This document shows positions 8,249-16,877 of a stretch of DNA of 37,790 bases, in pieces (position 1 is the first letter of the stretch; each line of letters begins with the position of its first letter). The stretch comes from JALZVT01 sp039029135 (lineage in GTDB: Bacteria; Pseudomonadota; Gammaproteobacteria; Pseudomonadales; Azotimanducaceae): assembly GCA_039029135.1 (NCBI GenBank), contig JBCCGT010000038.1, positions 1 through 37,790 on the forward strand, in the 5' to 3' direction. The position numbers and the translations under genes are program-made. The notes under the pieces were generated by a model. The model did not search any database. It was given only the letters and a program-made list of their open reading frames with translations, and was not told the DNA's origin.

Positions 8249-9236
8249 GCAGCGTCGCGGCAGGATGCGGCTCGAGATAGAACTGCTGCAGCGCGTAGTC
8301 GGTGGCGTGCCGCTGCAGGTGATGGCGCAGCAACGTCAGCGGCGCCAGCAGCGGCAGGTCGCCGCGGCGATAGTCGTCGATGCTCGCCGCCAGCTCCTGC
8401 CGGTCGCGGCCGTCCAGCGCGTGCTTCACATAGCCCTGCAGATGCTGCAGCACGTTGGCGTTGCCGCCGCGCGACGCCGGTCGCGACACGCCGTCCATCA
8501 GCAGCGTCAGATAGCGCCCGGCCAGCGCATCGAGATCGCCCTTCAGATTACTCAGCAGCTTGCCCGCCTCGCGATACGCGCTGACGCTGTGCGCCATCAG
8601 CAGATACTTGTAGCGGCTGTGAAACGCGATCAGCCTGGCCGCCGTCAGCCCATCGGCCAGCAGCGCCTTGAAGTGCGCAAAGGCGAACACGCGGGTTACG
8701 AAATTTTCTGCCAGCAGCGGATCCTTCAGCCGCCCGCACTCTTCCAGCGGCAGCGCCGGAAACAGCTCGGCGACGCGCGCCGCATAGACGCCGCGACTCT
8801 CCGGCAGCGGAATGCCGCTGTCGGGATACACCTTGACCCGGAACAGCCCGCAGCTCGGCGAGTTCTTCATGAACACATAGCCGACGACGTCGTCTAGCTG
8901 ATCGCGCACGGCGTCCGCCTGACTCGCGATGCGCTCCGTCAGGTCGCGGCGTTCGTCCGAGTTTTCGATGACGCGCGGCGCCTCGGCCGATCCCACGAGC
9001 TGCAGCGTGACGCGCGGCACGCCGAGGCCGGCCGCCATCTCCGGGCATAGTCCGCGGTAGGTGAACAGATCGTTGAAGCTCGCGTAGGGAAACGAGCTGC
9101 GTTTGTGGCCGCCGTCGAAGCGCACCTCGGCACCGGTCAGGCAGTCGCTGATCGCGATCGGCAGCGGCGGCTCGGGGCGCGCCGGTATCTCTGCACCCGG
9201 GGCGCGCGCAGGCGACGCCCCGGTCGGCTCAGGCAT
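8235..9236 (-). CDS. DUF523 and DUF1722 domain-containing protein
   Basis: This 333-aa protein fuses two domains of unknown biochemistry. DUF523 covers about residues 26-170 and shows DCLTGAEVRFDGG (C32), GLCPEMAAGLGVPR (C64) and NSPSCG (126-130), giving three conserved cysteines that could bind a metal or cluster. DUF1722 covers about 185-320 (FVTRVFAFAHFKALL...FHSRYKYLLMAHS...YFVKHAL-type helices), the domain found alone in E. coli YbgA. I chose the ATG at 9236, which overlaps the stop of the upstream acyl-CoA dehydrogenase by 8 bp; longer N-terminal extensions run antiparallel to nothing but inside that gene. It is the last gene of the operon. Confidence 0.85.
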   Translation of the reverse strand: MPEPTGASPARAPGAEIPARPEPPLPIAISDCLTGAEVRFDGGHKRSSFPYASFNDLFTYRGLCPEMAAGLGVPRVTLQLVGSAEAPRVIENSDERRDLTERIASQADAVRDQLDDVVGYVFMKNSPSCGLFRVKVYPDSGIPLPESRGVYAARVAELFPALPLEECGRLKDPLLAENFVTRVFAFAHFKALLADGLTAARLIAFHSRYKYLLMAHSVSAYREAGKLLSNLKGDLDALAGRYLTLLMDGVSRPASRGGNANVLQHLQGYVKHALDGRDRQELAASIDDYRRGDLPLLAPLTLLRHHLQRHATDYALQQFYLEPHPAATLRRPL

Positions 9237-10176
9237 GGCTGGTGACGAACGACCAGAGATTGTCGGCGCCGTTGGCGACGATCTCGGCGCCCAGTCGCGC
9301 GGCCCACTCGCCTTCCGCGCCGGCGTCGTCGCGCCACGCCCACAGACGGCGGGTGAAGTGGTGCAGCCGGTGTTCCTGCGTGAAGCCCATCGCGCCGTGC
9401 GCCTGATGCGCGCTCTCGGCGCAGACACCGGCGGCCTCGCCGACGCGCACCTTCGCAACCGCCACATCCGTCCAGCGGGGCAGCGGATCGCAGCCCGCGA
9501 TCGCCGCGTCCGTCGCGCGCTGCGCCGCCGCAACCTCGGCCGCCAGCACGGCCAGCGAATGCTGAATCGCCTGAAACTTCGACAGCGTGCGCCCGAACTG
9601 CTCGCGTTCGCTCGTGTAGCCAATCGCCAGTTCCAGCACGCGCTCCAGCGCGCCGCACATCTGCGCGACGCGCCCCAACGCGAGGATGTCGCCGACGCCG
9701 GTCACGGCCAGCTCGTCCGGCGCCGCGGCGCTGCCGGTCGCGAGCGGTTCGCCGGCGATGCTGTGACCCGGCTGCAGATCGAGCGCGCCGGTCGCGACGA
9801 TCGCGCCGCGCTCCGCGGCGGCATCGACCAGCAGCACCTGCTCGTGCTGTTCGGGCCAGGCGACGCTAACACGCCCGTCCTGCCAGACGCCCAGACCGAG
9901 ACCCGCCGCCTCCCGGCCCAGCAGAGCCTGGGCGATCAGCCGCTCGTAAAGCGGCAGCGGGGCCGCGTAGCGACCCGCCACGCGAAGTACCTCGAACAGC
10001 TCGGGCCAGGCCGTGCCGCTGTCCGGCAGGCCGATCCCGTTCAGCCCGCTCTCGACCAGTGTCGTCTCCAATGCGCTCGGGTAGCGGCCCTCTTCCGCGC
10101 CCTGCACCACCTCTGGGGGGCAGTGGTCCGCGAATATGCGTTCCGCGGTCTCGACAATCAGTTGCGATTCACTCAT
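9229..10176 (-). CDS. Acyl-CoA dehydrogenase family protein, short subunit
   Basis: This 315-aa protein has an acyl-CoA dehydrogenase fold with a shortened middle. The N-terminal helical domain (1-110) is followed by a reduced beta domain and a C-terminal helical domain with YTSEREQFGRTLSKFQAIQHSLA and HQAHGAMGFTQEHRLHHFTRRLWAWRDD. The C-terminal active-site E-G-T motif is absent. It follows the larger partner gene with a 1-nt stop/start overlap. Short and long ACADs encoded side by side form alpha2beta2 enzymes in steroid side-chain degradation (ChsE/FadE type), so a heteromeric enzyme acting on a bulky CoA thioester is likely. It is probably not active alone. Confidence 0.85.
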   Translation of the reverse strand: MSESQLIVETAERIFADHCPPEVVQGAEEGRYPSALETTLVESGLNGIGLPDSGTAWPELFEVLRVAGRYAAPLPLYERLIAQALLGREAAGLGLGVWQDGRVSVAWPEQHEQVLLVDAAAERGAIVATGALDLQPGHSIAGEPLATGSAAAPDELAVTGVGDILALGRVAQMCGALERVLELAIGYTSEREQFGRTLSKFQAIQHSLAVLAAEVAAAQRATDAAIAGCDPLPRWTDVAVAKVRVGEAAGVCAESAHQAHGAMGFTQEHRLHHFTRRLWAWRDDAGAEGEWAARLGAEIVANGADNLWSFVTSHA

Positions 10177-11306
10177 CAGCGCAGCCCCAGTCCGCGCGCG
10201 ATCACGCCGCGCAGAATCTCGCGCGTGCCACCCCGCAGGGTAAAAGAAGGCGACAGCAGCAGCGTGTCGGTCAGCGCCGCGGTCAGGTCCGGCGAGCGCT
10301 GCACGACCGGCAGCGCCAGGCGCGCGACCTCAGGCACCAGCTTTTCATAGTTGTTGCCCAGCTCTTTCACCAGCGCCGCCTCGACCGACGGGCTGTCGCC
10401 GTTTTCCAACATGCCGGCCACCGAGATGGACATGCGTCGCAGGGTGATCAGATTGGCGACCAGTTTGCCCAGCTCCGCCTGCGCGGCCGACGAGCCGCCT
10501 TCCAGGCAGCGCGCGAGCTCCACCAGAATCCGGAACGCGGACAGAAACCGTTCGGGGCCGCTGCGCTCGTACGAGAGTTCGCTGGTGACCTGGGTCCAGC
10601 CATTGCCGGGCTCGCCCACCATGTCGTCGGGCGTGACGAAGTAGTCCTGAAACACGACCTCGTTGAAGTCTTCAGAGCCGGACATGTTGCGGATGGGCCG
10701 CACGGTGATGCCTTCATCGCGACGCAGGTCGATGATGAACTGGCTCATGCCCGCGTGGCGGTTGTCGCCGGGCGGCTCGGTGCGGACCAGCGCGATCATG
10801 TAGTGGTTGCGATGCGCGTCGGTCGACCACAGCTTGGTGCCGTTGATCGCCCAGCCACCGTCGACGGGCTTGGCCATCGTGCGCACGCTAGCGAGATCGC
10901 TGCCGGAGTTGGGCTCGCTCATGCCGATCGAGAAATAGGACTCGCCCTTGATGATGCCAGGCAGATACTTCCGCCGCTGCGCCTCGCTGCCGTAGCGCAG
11001 CAACAGCGGTCCGCTCTGCCGGTCGGCGATCCAGTGCGCCGACACGGGTGCGCCGGCCGCGAGTATCTCCTCCGTCACGACATAGCGCTCGAAGAACGTG
11101 CGCGCGGCGCCGCCGTACTCGCTGGGCCAGGTCATGCCCAGCCAGCCCTGCGCGCCGAGCGCCGCGGAGAACGCGGGATCGTGCCCCGACGTGAAGTCAG
11201 AGTTGCGCCGCCGGCCGGCGGGATAGGCTTCGCGCAGGAACTCGCGCACCTCGCCGCGCAGCGCCTCGGCCTGCTCGGGCAGCCGAATCTGCTGAAATTG
11301 CAACAT
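10176..11306 (-). CDS. Acyl-CoA dehydrogenase, large subunit of a two-subunit enzyme
   Basis: This 376-aa FAD enzyme introduces a 2,3-double bond into an acyl-CoA. FAD- and substrate-binding elements include GMSEPNSGSDLASVRT (about 128-142), KLWSTDAHRNHYM and the C-terminal LRGGTREILRGVIARGLG. The usual catalytic Glu just before the terminal G-T motif is Gly here, whereas a Glu sits in the LSYERSGPERF helix (E247), the position used by isovaleryl-CoA dehydrogenase and by steroid-degradation ACAD heteromers. This supports pairing with the downstream short subunit. The ATG at 11306 starts the operon; a palindrome lies just upstream. Confidence 0.88.
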   Translation of the reverse strand: MLQFQQIRLPEQAEALRGEVREFLREAYPAGRRRNSDFTSGHDPAFSAALGAQGWLGMTWPSEYGGAARTFFERYVVTEEILAAGAPVSAHWIADRQSGPLLLRYGSEAQRRKYLPGIIKGESYFSIGMSEPNSGSDLASVRTMAKPVDGGWAINGTKLWSTDAHRNHYMIALVRTEPPGDNRHAGMSQFIIDLRRDEGITVRPIRNMSGSEDFNEVVFQDYFVTPDDMVGEPGNGWTQVTSELSYERSGPERFLSAFRILVELARCLEGGSSAAQAELGKLVANLITLRRMSISVAGMLENGDSPSVEAALVKELGNNYEKLVPEVARLALPVVQRSPDLTAALTDTLLLSPSFTLRGGTREILRGVIARGLGLR

Positions 11307-11327
11307 GAGCTGGGATCACATCTAATC

Positions 11328-11340
11328 TGGGTCAGACCCA
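11328..11340. repeat. Palindrome TGGGTC-A-GACCCA upstream of the ACAD operon
   Basis: A perfect 6+6 bp palindrome around a single A lies 21 bp upstream of the ACAD start codon, inside the 126-bp divergent gap to the aldo/keto reductase. It could be a repressor operator for the divergent promoters. The core GGGTCAGA also occurs in the REP-like palindrome at the right end of the window, so it may instead be a dispersed repeat. Confidence 0.4.
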
Positions 11341-11432
11341 ACTTAAGCGACGGCCCGACGGCAATGCAATCGGCGGGTCAGGTGCTGGCTCAATTTGGTC
11401 CGCACACGCGGAAACAGCGCGACGGAGGCGAC

Positions 11433-12938
11433 ATGGCGGATGCTCAGGGGCTTGACGCGAGAGATCCCGCAAACGGCTGGCTGGTGTTCGGCGCCTGGGC
11501 GGCGGCGATGCTGCTGGGCGTGCTGGTCATCGGCCCGCATCTGGGCGAGCGTCTGGAGGGCGTCGCAGGCGTGCCGCTGTGGCCGGTCGGGATACTGGCT
11601 GTGCTGGTGCTGGTGGCCATCGTGCTGACGATTCGCTGGGCGCTGCGCCTGCAGCGTAATGACGACGACTCCCAACCGACACCCGCTAGCGGGCGGCGCA
11701 AGTTTCTGACCGGCGGTGCCGCGCTGACCGGCGGTGCGCTCGGCGTCGCCGGCGCCACCATCGCCCGCGTCGAGGGCTGGGCCCGCGTGACCGGTCCGGC
11801 GCTCAGGGTACAGACCGAGCAGACCTCGCCTAATCCGCGCACCGACTGGCGCGATGCGACGGTTGAGAGCTATCGACCGCTGGGCAAGACGGGCCTGATG
11901 GTCTCCGACATCTCGCTCGGCTCGACGCGCCTGCACCAGAATCCGGACCCAGTCGGGCTGCTGAACGCAGCGCTCGATCGGTGCATCAACTACATCGACG
12001 CGTCCCCTGACTACGCGCCAGAGAGCGAACAGATCATCAAGGCCGCCATCAAAGGCCGCGATCGCTCGAAGCTGGTCATCGCCTCGAAGTTCTGCACGCA
12101 CGAGGGTCACGTGCGCGCCGGCCACAGCGTCGATCAGTACATCGGCGCGGCGGAGGGTGCGCTGACCCGGCTCGGCACCGACTATCTGGACGTCGCCCAC
12201 ATTCACGCGTGCGACACGATCAACCGACTGATGGACCCGAACGTTCACGAGGCCGTCGATCGGCTGCGCGAACAGGGCAAGGTGCGCTTCATGGGCGTGT
12301 CGACCCACACGCCGGATCTGGAGCTGGTCGCCAACACGGCGATCGACAGCGGCCGCTTCGACGTGATGATGCTGGCCTACCACCACGGCGCCTGGCCGAA
12401 CCTGCGCAGCATCGTGCACCGCGCCGCGCGCGAGGGCATCGGCATCGTCGCGATGAAGACGCTGAAGGGCGCGAAGCACAAGGGACTGATGGAGTTTCGC
12501 GACGAGGCAGACAGCTACACCCAGGCCGCGTTCAAGTGGGTGCTGGCGAATCCCGATGTCTCGAACCTCGTGATATCCGTGTTCGAAAATCAGCATCTGG
12601 ACGAGTACCTGTACGCCAGTGGCAAGTCGCTGGAGATGCAGGACCTCGCCATCCTCGAAAAATACGACGAGCTGATCGCGGGCACCCACTGCTTCCAGCA
12701 CTGCAATTCCTGCCAAAGCAGCTGCCCCGCCGGCGTGCCGATCCACGACGTCCTGCGCCATCGCATGTACTTCGAAGACTACGGCGACGAGAAGCAGGCG
12801 ATGGAGGGCTATGCGAAGCTGGCCGTCAACGCGGCGGCCTGTGTCGACTGCAGCGCGCCCTGCGCCGGGGGATGTCCAGAGGGCATACCGATACAAGAGC
12901 GCACGCTGGGCGCACATAACCTGCTGACCATGGCCTGA
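11433..12938 (+). CDS. Membrane-anchored aldo/keto reductase with C-terminal 4Fe-4S cysteine clusters
   Basis: This 501-aa protein combines four parts. Two predicted membrane helices are at about 16-34 and 48-68; a twin-arginine-like segment (RRKFLTGG, 88-95) with a hydrophobic stretch follows; an aldo/keto reductase barrel spans about 145-410 with the tetrad D189, Y194, K219 and H258; and the tail has CxxxCxxCxxxCP (C420, C424, C427, C431) and CxxCxxxCxxxCP (C470, C473, C477, C481), patterns of a ferredoxin-like di-cluster domain. AKR-Fe-S fusions are known, but the two leading helices before an RR segment are unusual. The ATG at 11433 follows GGAGG. The electron donor and substrate are unknown. 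Confidence 0.85.
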   Translation: MADAQGLDARDPANGWLVFGAWAAAMLLGVLVIGPHLGERLEGVAGVPLWPVGILAVLVLVAIVLTIRWALRLQRNDDDSQPTPASGRRKFLTGGAALTGGALGVAGATIARVEGWARVTGPALRVQTEQTSPNPRTDWRDATVESYRPLGKTGLMVSDISLGSTRLHQNPDPVGLLNAALDRCINYIDASPDYAPESEQIIKAAIKGRDRSKLVIASKFCTHEGHVRAGHSVDQYIGAAEGALTRLGTDYLDVAHIHACDTINRLMDPNVHEAVDRLREQGKVRFMGVSTHTPDLELVANTAIDSGRFDVMMLAYHHGAWPNLRSIVHRAAREGIGIVAMKTLKGAKHKGLMEFRDEADSYTQAAFKWVLANPDVSNLVISVFENQHLDEYLYASGKSLEMQDLAILEKYDELIAGTHCFQHCNSCQSSCPAGVPIHDVLRHRMYFEDYGDEKQAMEGYAKLAVNAAACVDCSAPCAGGCPEGIPIQERTLGAHNLLTMA

Positions 12939-13030
12939 CGCAACGCCTCCACCGTGAGCATTCACCGGTAGTAAAGGGCAGCATCGTCAGAGCCAGATTT
13001 CTTTTTATCGTCAGCGTCGTCATCGGCGTA

Positions 13031-14056
13031 TTGGCGCTGATCTTTTTCGTTTATCCGCTCGCGCGGCTCGGCGCCTGGTGGCAGTGGCCCGGCGGCGTCG
13101 TGACCGGCGTGTGCGCGTTCGGTTTCGCCTCCCAGTTCATCTCGCGCTTCGCGCTGCGCAATCCGACGCGCGCTCCCGCGCGCTTCGCGCGCCAGGCCCT
13201 GGACGGTCTGCTGGGCATCAGCCCGGTGCTGCTTGTATTGGTGCTGGCGGGCGAGGTCGTCCTGTGGACCGGCGCGCTCAGCCCGTTCTGGGTCGCCAAT
13301 CTGGTGCTGCTGGGTACGCTGGCCGCGGCGCTGTACGGTGCGCTGCGCGCCCGCACGCCGGAGATCGTCGAGATCACCGTGCCGAGCAGTAAGCTGGACG
13401 CGCCGGTGCGTTTCGCGCAAATCTCCGATGTGCACATCGGTTCGCGCAGCGGCGCGTTTCTGGAGCGCGTGATGGCGCGCGTGCAGGCGGCCAAGCCCGA
13501 CTTTCTCTGCATCACCGGCGACCTGGTCGACCAGGTTGGCATCACGCAAGAGCAGCTCGCGCCCATCGGCCGTTTCGATGGCGCGGTGTACTTTTCCACC
13601 GGCAATCACGAGTTCTACGAAGACCTCGACGCGATCCTGGAACGACTGACCAATCTGGGCGTGCGCGTTCTGCGCCAGGCGACCGCGCAGCAGGGCGCCA
13701 TCCAGATCATCGGCGTGGACGATCACGATCATCCCGACCGGCTGCAGACGGTGCTGCCGCAGCTTCCGCTCGACGCCGACGCCTTCAAGCTGCTGATGTA
13801 CCACCGCCCGACCGGTCTGGAACACGCGGCCGATCATGACATCGACCTGATGATCAGTGGCCACACCCACAACGGCCAGATCAAGCCGTTCGATGCCGCC
13901 GTGCGCCTGCAGTTCAAGTATCTGCACGGCGCGCATCGCGCGCCCAACGGCGACACGCTGCTGTACGTGAATCAGGGTACCGGCACCTGGGGGCCAACGC
14001 TGCGCCTCGGCACGCGCTGCGAGATCACCGTGTTCACTCTGCAGCCGGTCAGCTAG
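13031..14056 (+). CDS. Membrane metallophosphoesterase (YkuE-like)
   Basis: The C-terminal calcineurin-like domain has all metal-binding blocks: ISDVHIGS (D133, H135), ITGDLVD (D164), STGNHEF (N192, H193) and ISGHTHNG. The N-terminal ~110 residues hold three to four hydrophobic helices, so the hydrolase domain is membrane tethered, as in YkuE/YaeI-type enzymes acting on phospholipid or cell-wall-linked phosphoesters. The TTG at 13031 is the only usual start codon in frame near the expected N-terminus. The frame is open further upstream and would add a basic segment plus the first half of the first helix (V-R-A-R-F-L-F-I-V), so the true start may be a rarer codon upstream. Length from TTG is 341 aa. 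Confidence 0.85.
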   Translation: MALIFFVYPLARLGAWWQWPGGVVTGVCAFGFASQFISRFALRNPTRAPARFARQALDGLLGISPVLLVLVLAGEVVLWTGALSPFWVANLVLLGTLAAALYGALRARTPEIVEITVPSSKLDAPVRFAQISDVHIGSRSGAFLERVMARVQAAKPDFLCITGDLVDQVGITQEQLAPIGRFDGAVYFSTGNHEFYEDLDAILERLTNLGVRVLRQATAQQGAIQIIGVDDHDHPDRLQTVLPQLPLDADAFKLLMYHRPTGLEHAADHDIDLMISGHTHNGQIKPFDAAVRLQFKYLHGAHRAPNGDTLLYVNQGTGTWGPTLRLGTRCEITVFTLQPVS

Positions 14057-14074
14057 TTCGCGCCGGCGGCGAAC
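14056..14074. terminator. Hairpin between convergent genes
   Basis: GTTCGC (14056-14061) pairs with GCGAAC (14069-14074) around a 7-nt loop in the 46-bp gap between the metallophosphoesterase and the convergent acyl-CoA dehydrogenase. No U-tract follows, so terminator function is tentative. Confidence 0.35.
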
Positions 14075-14102
14075 GCTAAAGCGACCGGGACGCGCCGACA
14101 GA

Positions 14103-15329
14103 CTAGAGCTGCGTATCCCCTTTCAACAGCCGCTGCGCGATCGTGCGATTAAGAATCTCGTTGGTGCCATCGGCCACGTTAACCATGCGCAGCGCGTGCC
14201 AGGCGTGGGTCAGGCCGATCTCATTGGTGAACCCCATGGCGCCATGCGTCTGCATGGCACGATCGACCGCGCGAAGTCCGACCTGCACGGAGTACCCCTT
14301 GGTCATGCTGAGTTCCTTGACCGCTGTTTCCCCCGCGTCCAAGAGCTGCGCGACGTTCAGACCCATCAGGTGGGCCGCGTGCAGCTCCGTCGCGCTCTCG
14401 GCAAGCGGAAAGCTGACGCCCTGATAGTTGGCGATCGCCTGACCGAACGCCTCGCGCGTCTGCGCATAGTCGAGCGACAGCTCTAAGGCCCAGCGGCCGT
14501 AGCCGACGGAGCGCGCGGAGTTATAGATGCGCCCCAGCGACACGCCGTACAGCGCGGCCGCGAAGCCGTGCCCTTCGCGCCCGACGAGCTGCCAGGGTTC
14601 GACCCGAACGTCTTCCAGCGCGATCTCGGCCTCGTCGCCGCCGATGTGGCCGAACAGCTTAATGATGCGCTGCACGTTGAAGCCCGGCGTCTTTGTCGGC
14701 ACTAAGAACGCGCTGATGCCCGACGACTCGGCCTCGGATCGCGTCACCGCAAACACGATGCAGTAGTCCGCGACCGGCGCGTTCGTCGTCCAGATCTTGC
14801 GGCCGTTCAACAGCCAGCCGCCGTCCACCGCGTCCGCGCGCGTGCTGATCATACTGGCGTCGCTTCCCGCGTTCGGTTCGGACAGGCCGAAGCACATCGA
14901 CTCTTCGCCGCTCATGAGGCCCGGCAGGATGCGATTTTGTGCCTCGTCGGTGACCTGACTGAGCAGCTTGCTGGGTCCGAAGGCCCAGTGCGCGAGCACA
15001 TACAGCATCAGCCAGTTGTGCGGCCCGCAGCGATGGAACAGCGCCTCCCAGGCAACGTAGTAGGCGAGGTGCGACAGGCCGCCGCCGCCCAGTTCCTCTG
15101 GGACGCACATCTGGTAGAAGCCCGCCGCGGCGGAAGCCGTGCGGACCTCATTGATCAGGCCGAGCAGCTCGGCAGAGAAGCGGCCGTCGGCCTCGTACAG
15201 CCGGCGGGGATCTTCGAACAACGCCTGATGCTTGTCGTGCCGCGGCATCACTTCCGCTTCCGCGAAGGCGACGATCCCGTCACGCGCCGCCGCCACGTCG
15301 TCCGGCAAGCTGGCCGCTATCGCACTCAT
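14103..15329 (-). CDS. Acyl-CoA dehydrogenase (ACAD10/11-like)
   Basis: This 408-aa FAD enzyme has the full three-domain ACAD layout: CFGLSEPNAGSDASM around residues 140-155, KIWTTNAPVADYCIVFAV, YAQTREAFGQAIANYQGV, QTHGAMGFTNEIGLTHAWHALRM and NVADGTNEILNRTIAQRLL. The catalytic position before G-T is Asp (ADGTNE), as in ACAD10/11-type enzymes, not the usual Glu. The ATG at 15329 is chosen because upstream in-frame residues are Arg/Ala/Pro-rich and unlike any ACAD. It is transcribed away from the amidohydrolase gene. The substrate is unknown. Confidence 0.9.
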   Translation of the reverse strand: MSAIAASLPDDVAAARDGIVAFAEAEVMPRHDKHQALFEDPRRLYEADGRFSAELLGLINEVRTASAAAGFYQMCVPEELGGGGLSHLAYYVAWEALFHRCGPHNWLMLYVLAHWAFGPSKLLSQVTDEAQNRILPGLMSGEESMCFGLSEPNAGSDASMISTRADAVDGGWLLNGRKIWTTNAPVADYCIVFAVTRSEAESSGISAFLVPTKTPGFNVQRIIKLFGHIGGDEAEIALEDVRVEPWQLVGREGHGFAAALYGVSLGRIYNSARSVGYGRWALELSLDYAQTREAFGQAIANYQGVSFPLAESATELHAAHLMGLNVAQLLDAGETAVKELSMTKGYSVQVGLRAVDRAMQTHGAMGFTNEIGLTHAWHALRMVNVADGTNEILNRTIAQRLLKGDTQL

Positions 15330-15672
15330 CGCTGATCCCCAATCCAACCCCACACCCCGGCAGTGAAGCACCGCGCCAGCCCGCCAGCAAGCGGGCGGCG
15401 CTTCTTCCGACAGTTGAAAAGCGGGCGCCGAGGCTGCGATAGTCTGCGGGGGAGCAAAACTACGGCGCGATCTGTTCGACGGCATACGATGTCGTGATGC
15501 GGCGTTCGCCTTGTGTATTCCGGCGCCAGAGCCGACGTTGACGCCGCCGCGTTACTTTTCAAACACTCGCTTCGCAGCGCTCGCCCGCGAACGTAACGAC
15601 CCGCGCGCAGATTCGTCGTCAGCCGAACCTGCGCGTCCGCCAACCAACCGCGCCAGCAACAAGAGGTGTGTC
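15330..15672. other. Divergent intergenic region with a long imperfect hairpin
   Basis: No gene is supported in these 343 bp between the divergent ACAD and amidohydrolase genes, so both promoters must lie here. The clearest structure is at 15373-15401: GCGCC-A-GCCCGC pairs with GCGGGC-GGCGC around a CAGCAA loop, 11 bp with one bulged base. It would sit in the 5' leader of the ACAD transcript, about 45 nt before its start codon. A second weaker pair is CGTTAC near 15550 with GTAACG near 15593. No clear -35/-10 pair was found. Confidence 0.5.
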
Positions 15673-16866
15673 ATGTCCTATATCGAAGGTCGCCTGGTAC
15701 ACGACGCCGACAGTCACCTGATGGAGATGTCGGATTGCCTGAACCCCTATTTCGAGAGCGCGCTGCTGAACCGCTTTCTCGAGCATCCGAATCTGGGCGT
15801 TCGCGTCGGTAGCCGGTTGGCGGTGGAAGAGGCGCAGGCCCGCCAGCGCGACGATGCGTTTCGCGCGGGCGCGGCCGACAACATCATGCTGCGCAAGAAC
15901 TACGACGCCCAGGGCGCGTTCCTGCCGGAGGATCGGCCGCAGGCTGTGGATCACATCGGCGTCGCGAGCCAGCTCGTGTTCACCACCTTCTGTCTGGGCA
16001 ACTTCGGCTTCGATCAGACGGACGACATGGCGCTTTGCTACGGCACCGCGACCGCGCACAACCGCATGATGGTCGATTTCTGTTCGGTCGATAAACGACT
16101 GTTGGCGACCGCCTACGTGCCGCTGGAGGATTTCGAGCGCGCCAAGGAGACCGCCCGGCAGGCGATCGACATGGGCGCCAAGGCGCTGATGGTGCCGTCG
16201 TGGTGCCCGCAAAATCACAGCCCCAGCCACATCGATCTGCATCCGGTCTGGGCGATGGCACAAGAGGCCGGAATTCCGATCCTGTTCCACGTCGGCGGCG
16301 AAGAAAAGCTCAACCCGACCTTCAAGAACAACGGCCTGCCGGCGGTGCCCGACTTTCACGGCGGCGACGCGAACTTCACCAGCATCACCTATCTGCCGAT
16401 CTCAACCTCGGTGCAGCAGACGCTCGCGACGCTGATCATTGACGGCGTGTTCGATGCGTTTCCGACACTCAAGTGGGGCGCGATCGAGCTGGGCGCATCC
16501 TGGCTGCCGGGCTGGCTGCGTAATCTCGACTCGGCCGCGCACGCCTTCGTCAGAAACGAAGAGCGCCTGCAGAAGCTGTCCGCCAAGCCGTCAGAGATCG
16601 CGCGCCGGCAACTGCGCGTCACGCCCTATCCGCACGAGGATACGGGCTGGATCATTCGCAACTCGTTCGAGGAGATGTGTCTGTTCTCCACCGACTACCC
16701 ACACGTCGAGGGCGGCCGCAACCCCATGAAGCGCTTCGGCGAATCGTTGGAGGGCGTGTCCGAGCCTGCTCAGGAGGCGTTCTTCGCCGAGAACTTCATC
16801 GACATGATGGGTGAAGGACTGGCGCCGGAGCTGCGCCGTCCGTCGGCATTCACGGGCGCCGCCTGA
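15673..16866 (+). CDS. Amidohydrolase family protein
   Basis: This 397-aa protein belongs to the amidohydrolase-2 (ACMSD/decarboxylase-like) TIM-barrel group. The N-terminal metal motif is D11-A-D13-S-H15-L-M-E18; further landmarks are IPILFHVGGEEK (barrel strand 5 His), WGAIELGASWLPGWL and LFSTDYPHVEGG, where the last Asp is the usual catalytic/metal residue. Members hydrolyse or decarboxylate carboxylated aromatic or ring-opened compounds. AAGAGG precedes the ATG at 15673. With three acyl-CoA dehydrogenases nearby it probably belongs to catabolism of a complex organic compound; the substrate is not known. It ends 11 bp from a convergent symporter gene. Confidence 0.88.
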   Translation: MSYIEGRLVHDADSHLMEMSDCLNPYFESALLNRFLEHPNLGVRVGSRLAVEEAQARQRDDAFRAGAADNIMLRKNYDAQGAFLPEDRPQAVDHIGVASQLVFTTFCLGNFGFDQTDDMALCYGTATAHNRMMVDFCSVDKRLLATAYVPLEDFERAKETARQAIDMGAKALMVPSWCPQNHSPSHIDLHPVWAMAQEAGIPILFHVGGEEKLNPTFKNNGLPAVPDFHGGDANFTSITYLPISTSVQQTLATLIIDGVFDAFPTLKWGAIELGASWLPGWLRNLDSAAHAFVRNEERLQKLSAKPSEIARRQLRVTPYPHEDTGWIIRNSFEEMCLFSTDYPHVEGGRNPMKRFGESLEGVSEPAQEAFFAENFIDMMGEGLAPELRRPSAFTGAA

Positions 16867-16877
16867 GCAAAGATGGT

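Noticed and set aside
9237..9623. N-terminal extension of the DUF523/DUF1722 protein
   Set aside because: It lies within the acyl-CoA dehydrogenase in another frame; the ATG at 9236 overlapping its stop is the typical coupled start.
10059..11432. Open frame extending the aldo/keto reductase far upstream
   Set aside because: The upstream 458 codons lie antisense to the acyl-CoA dehydrogenase; the real start is the ATG at 11433 with GGAGG.
11343..12965. 540-codon antisense frame opposite the aldo/keto reductase
   Set aside because: The translation is rich in His, Arg, Gln and Ala with no recognisable domain; the sense strand has a complete AKR tetrad and Fe-S motifs.
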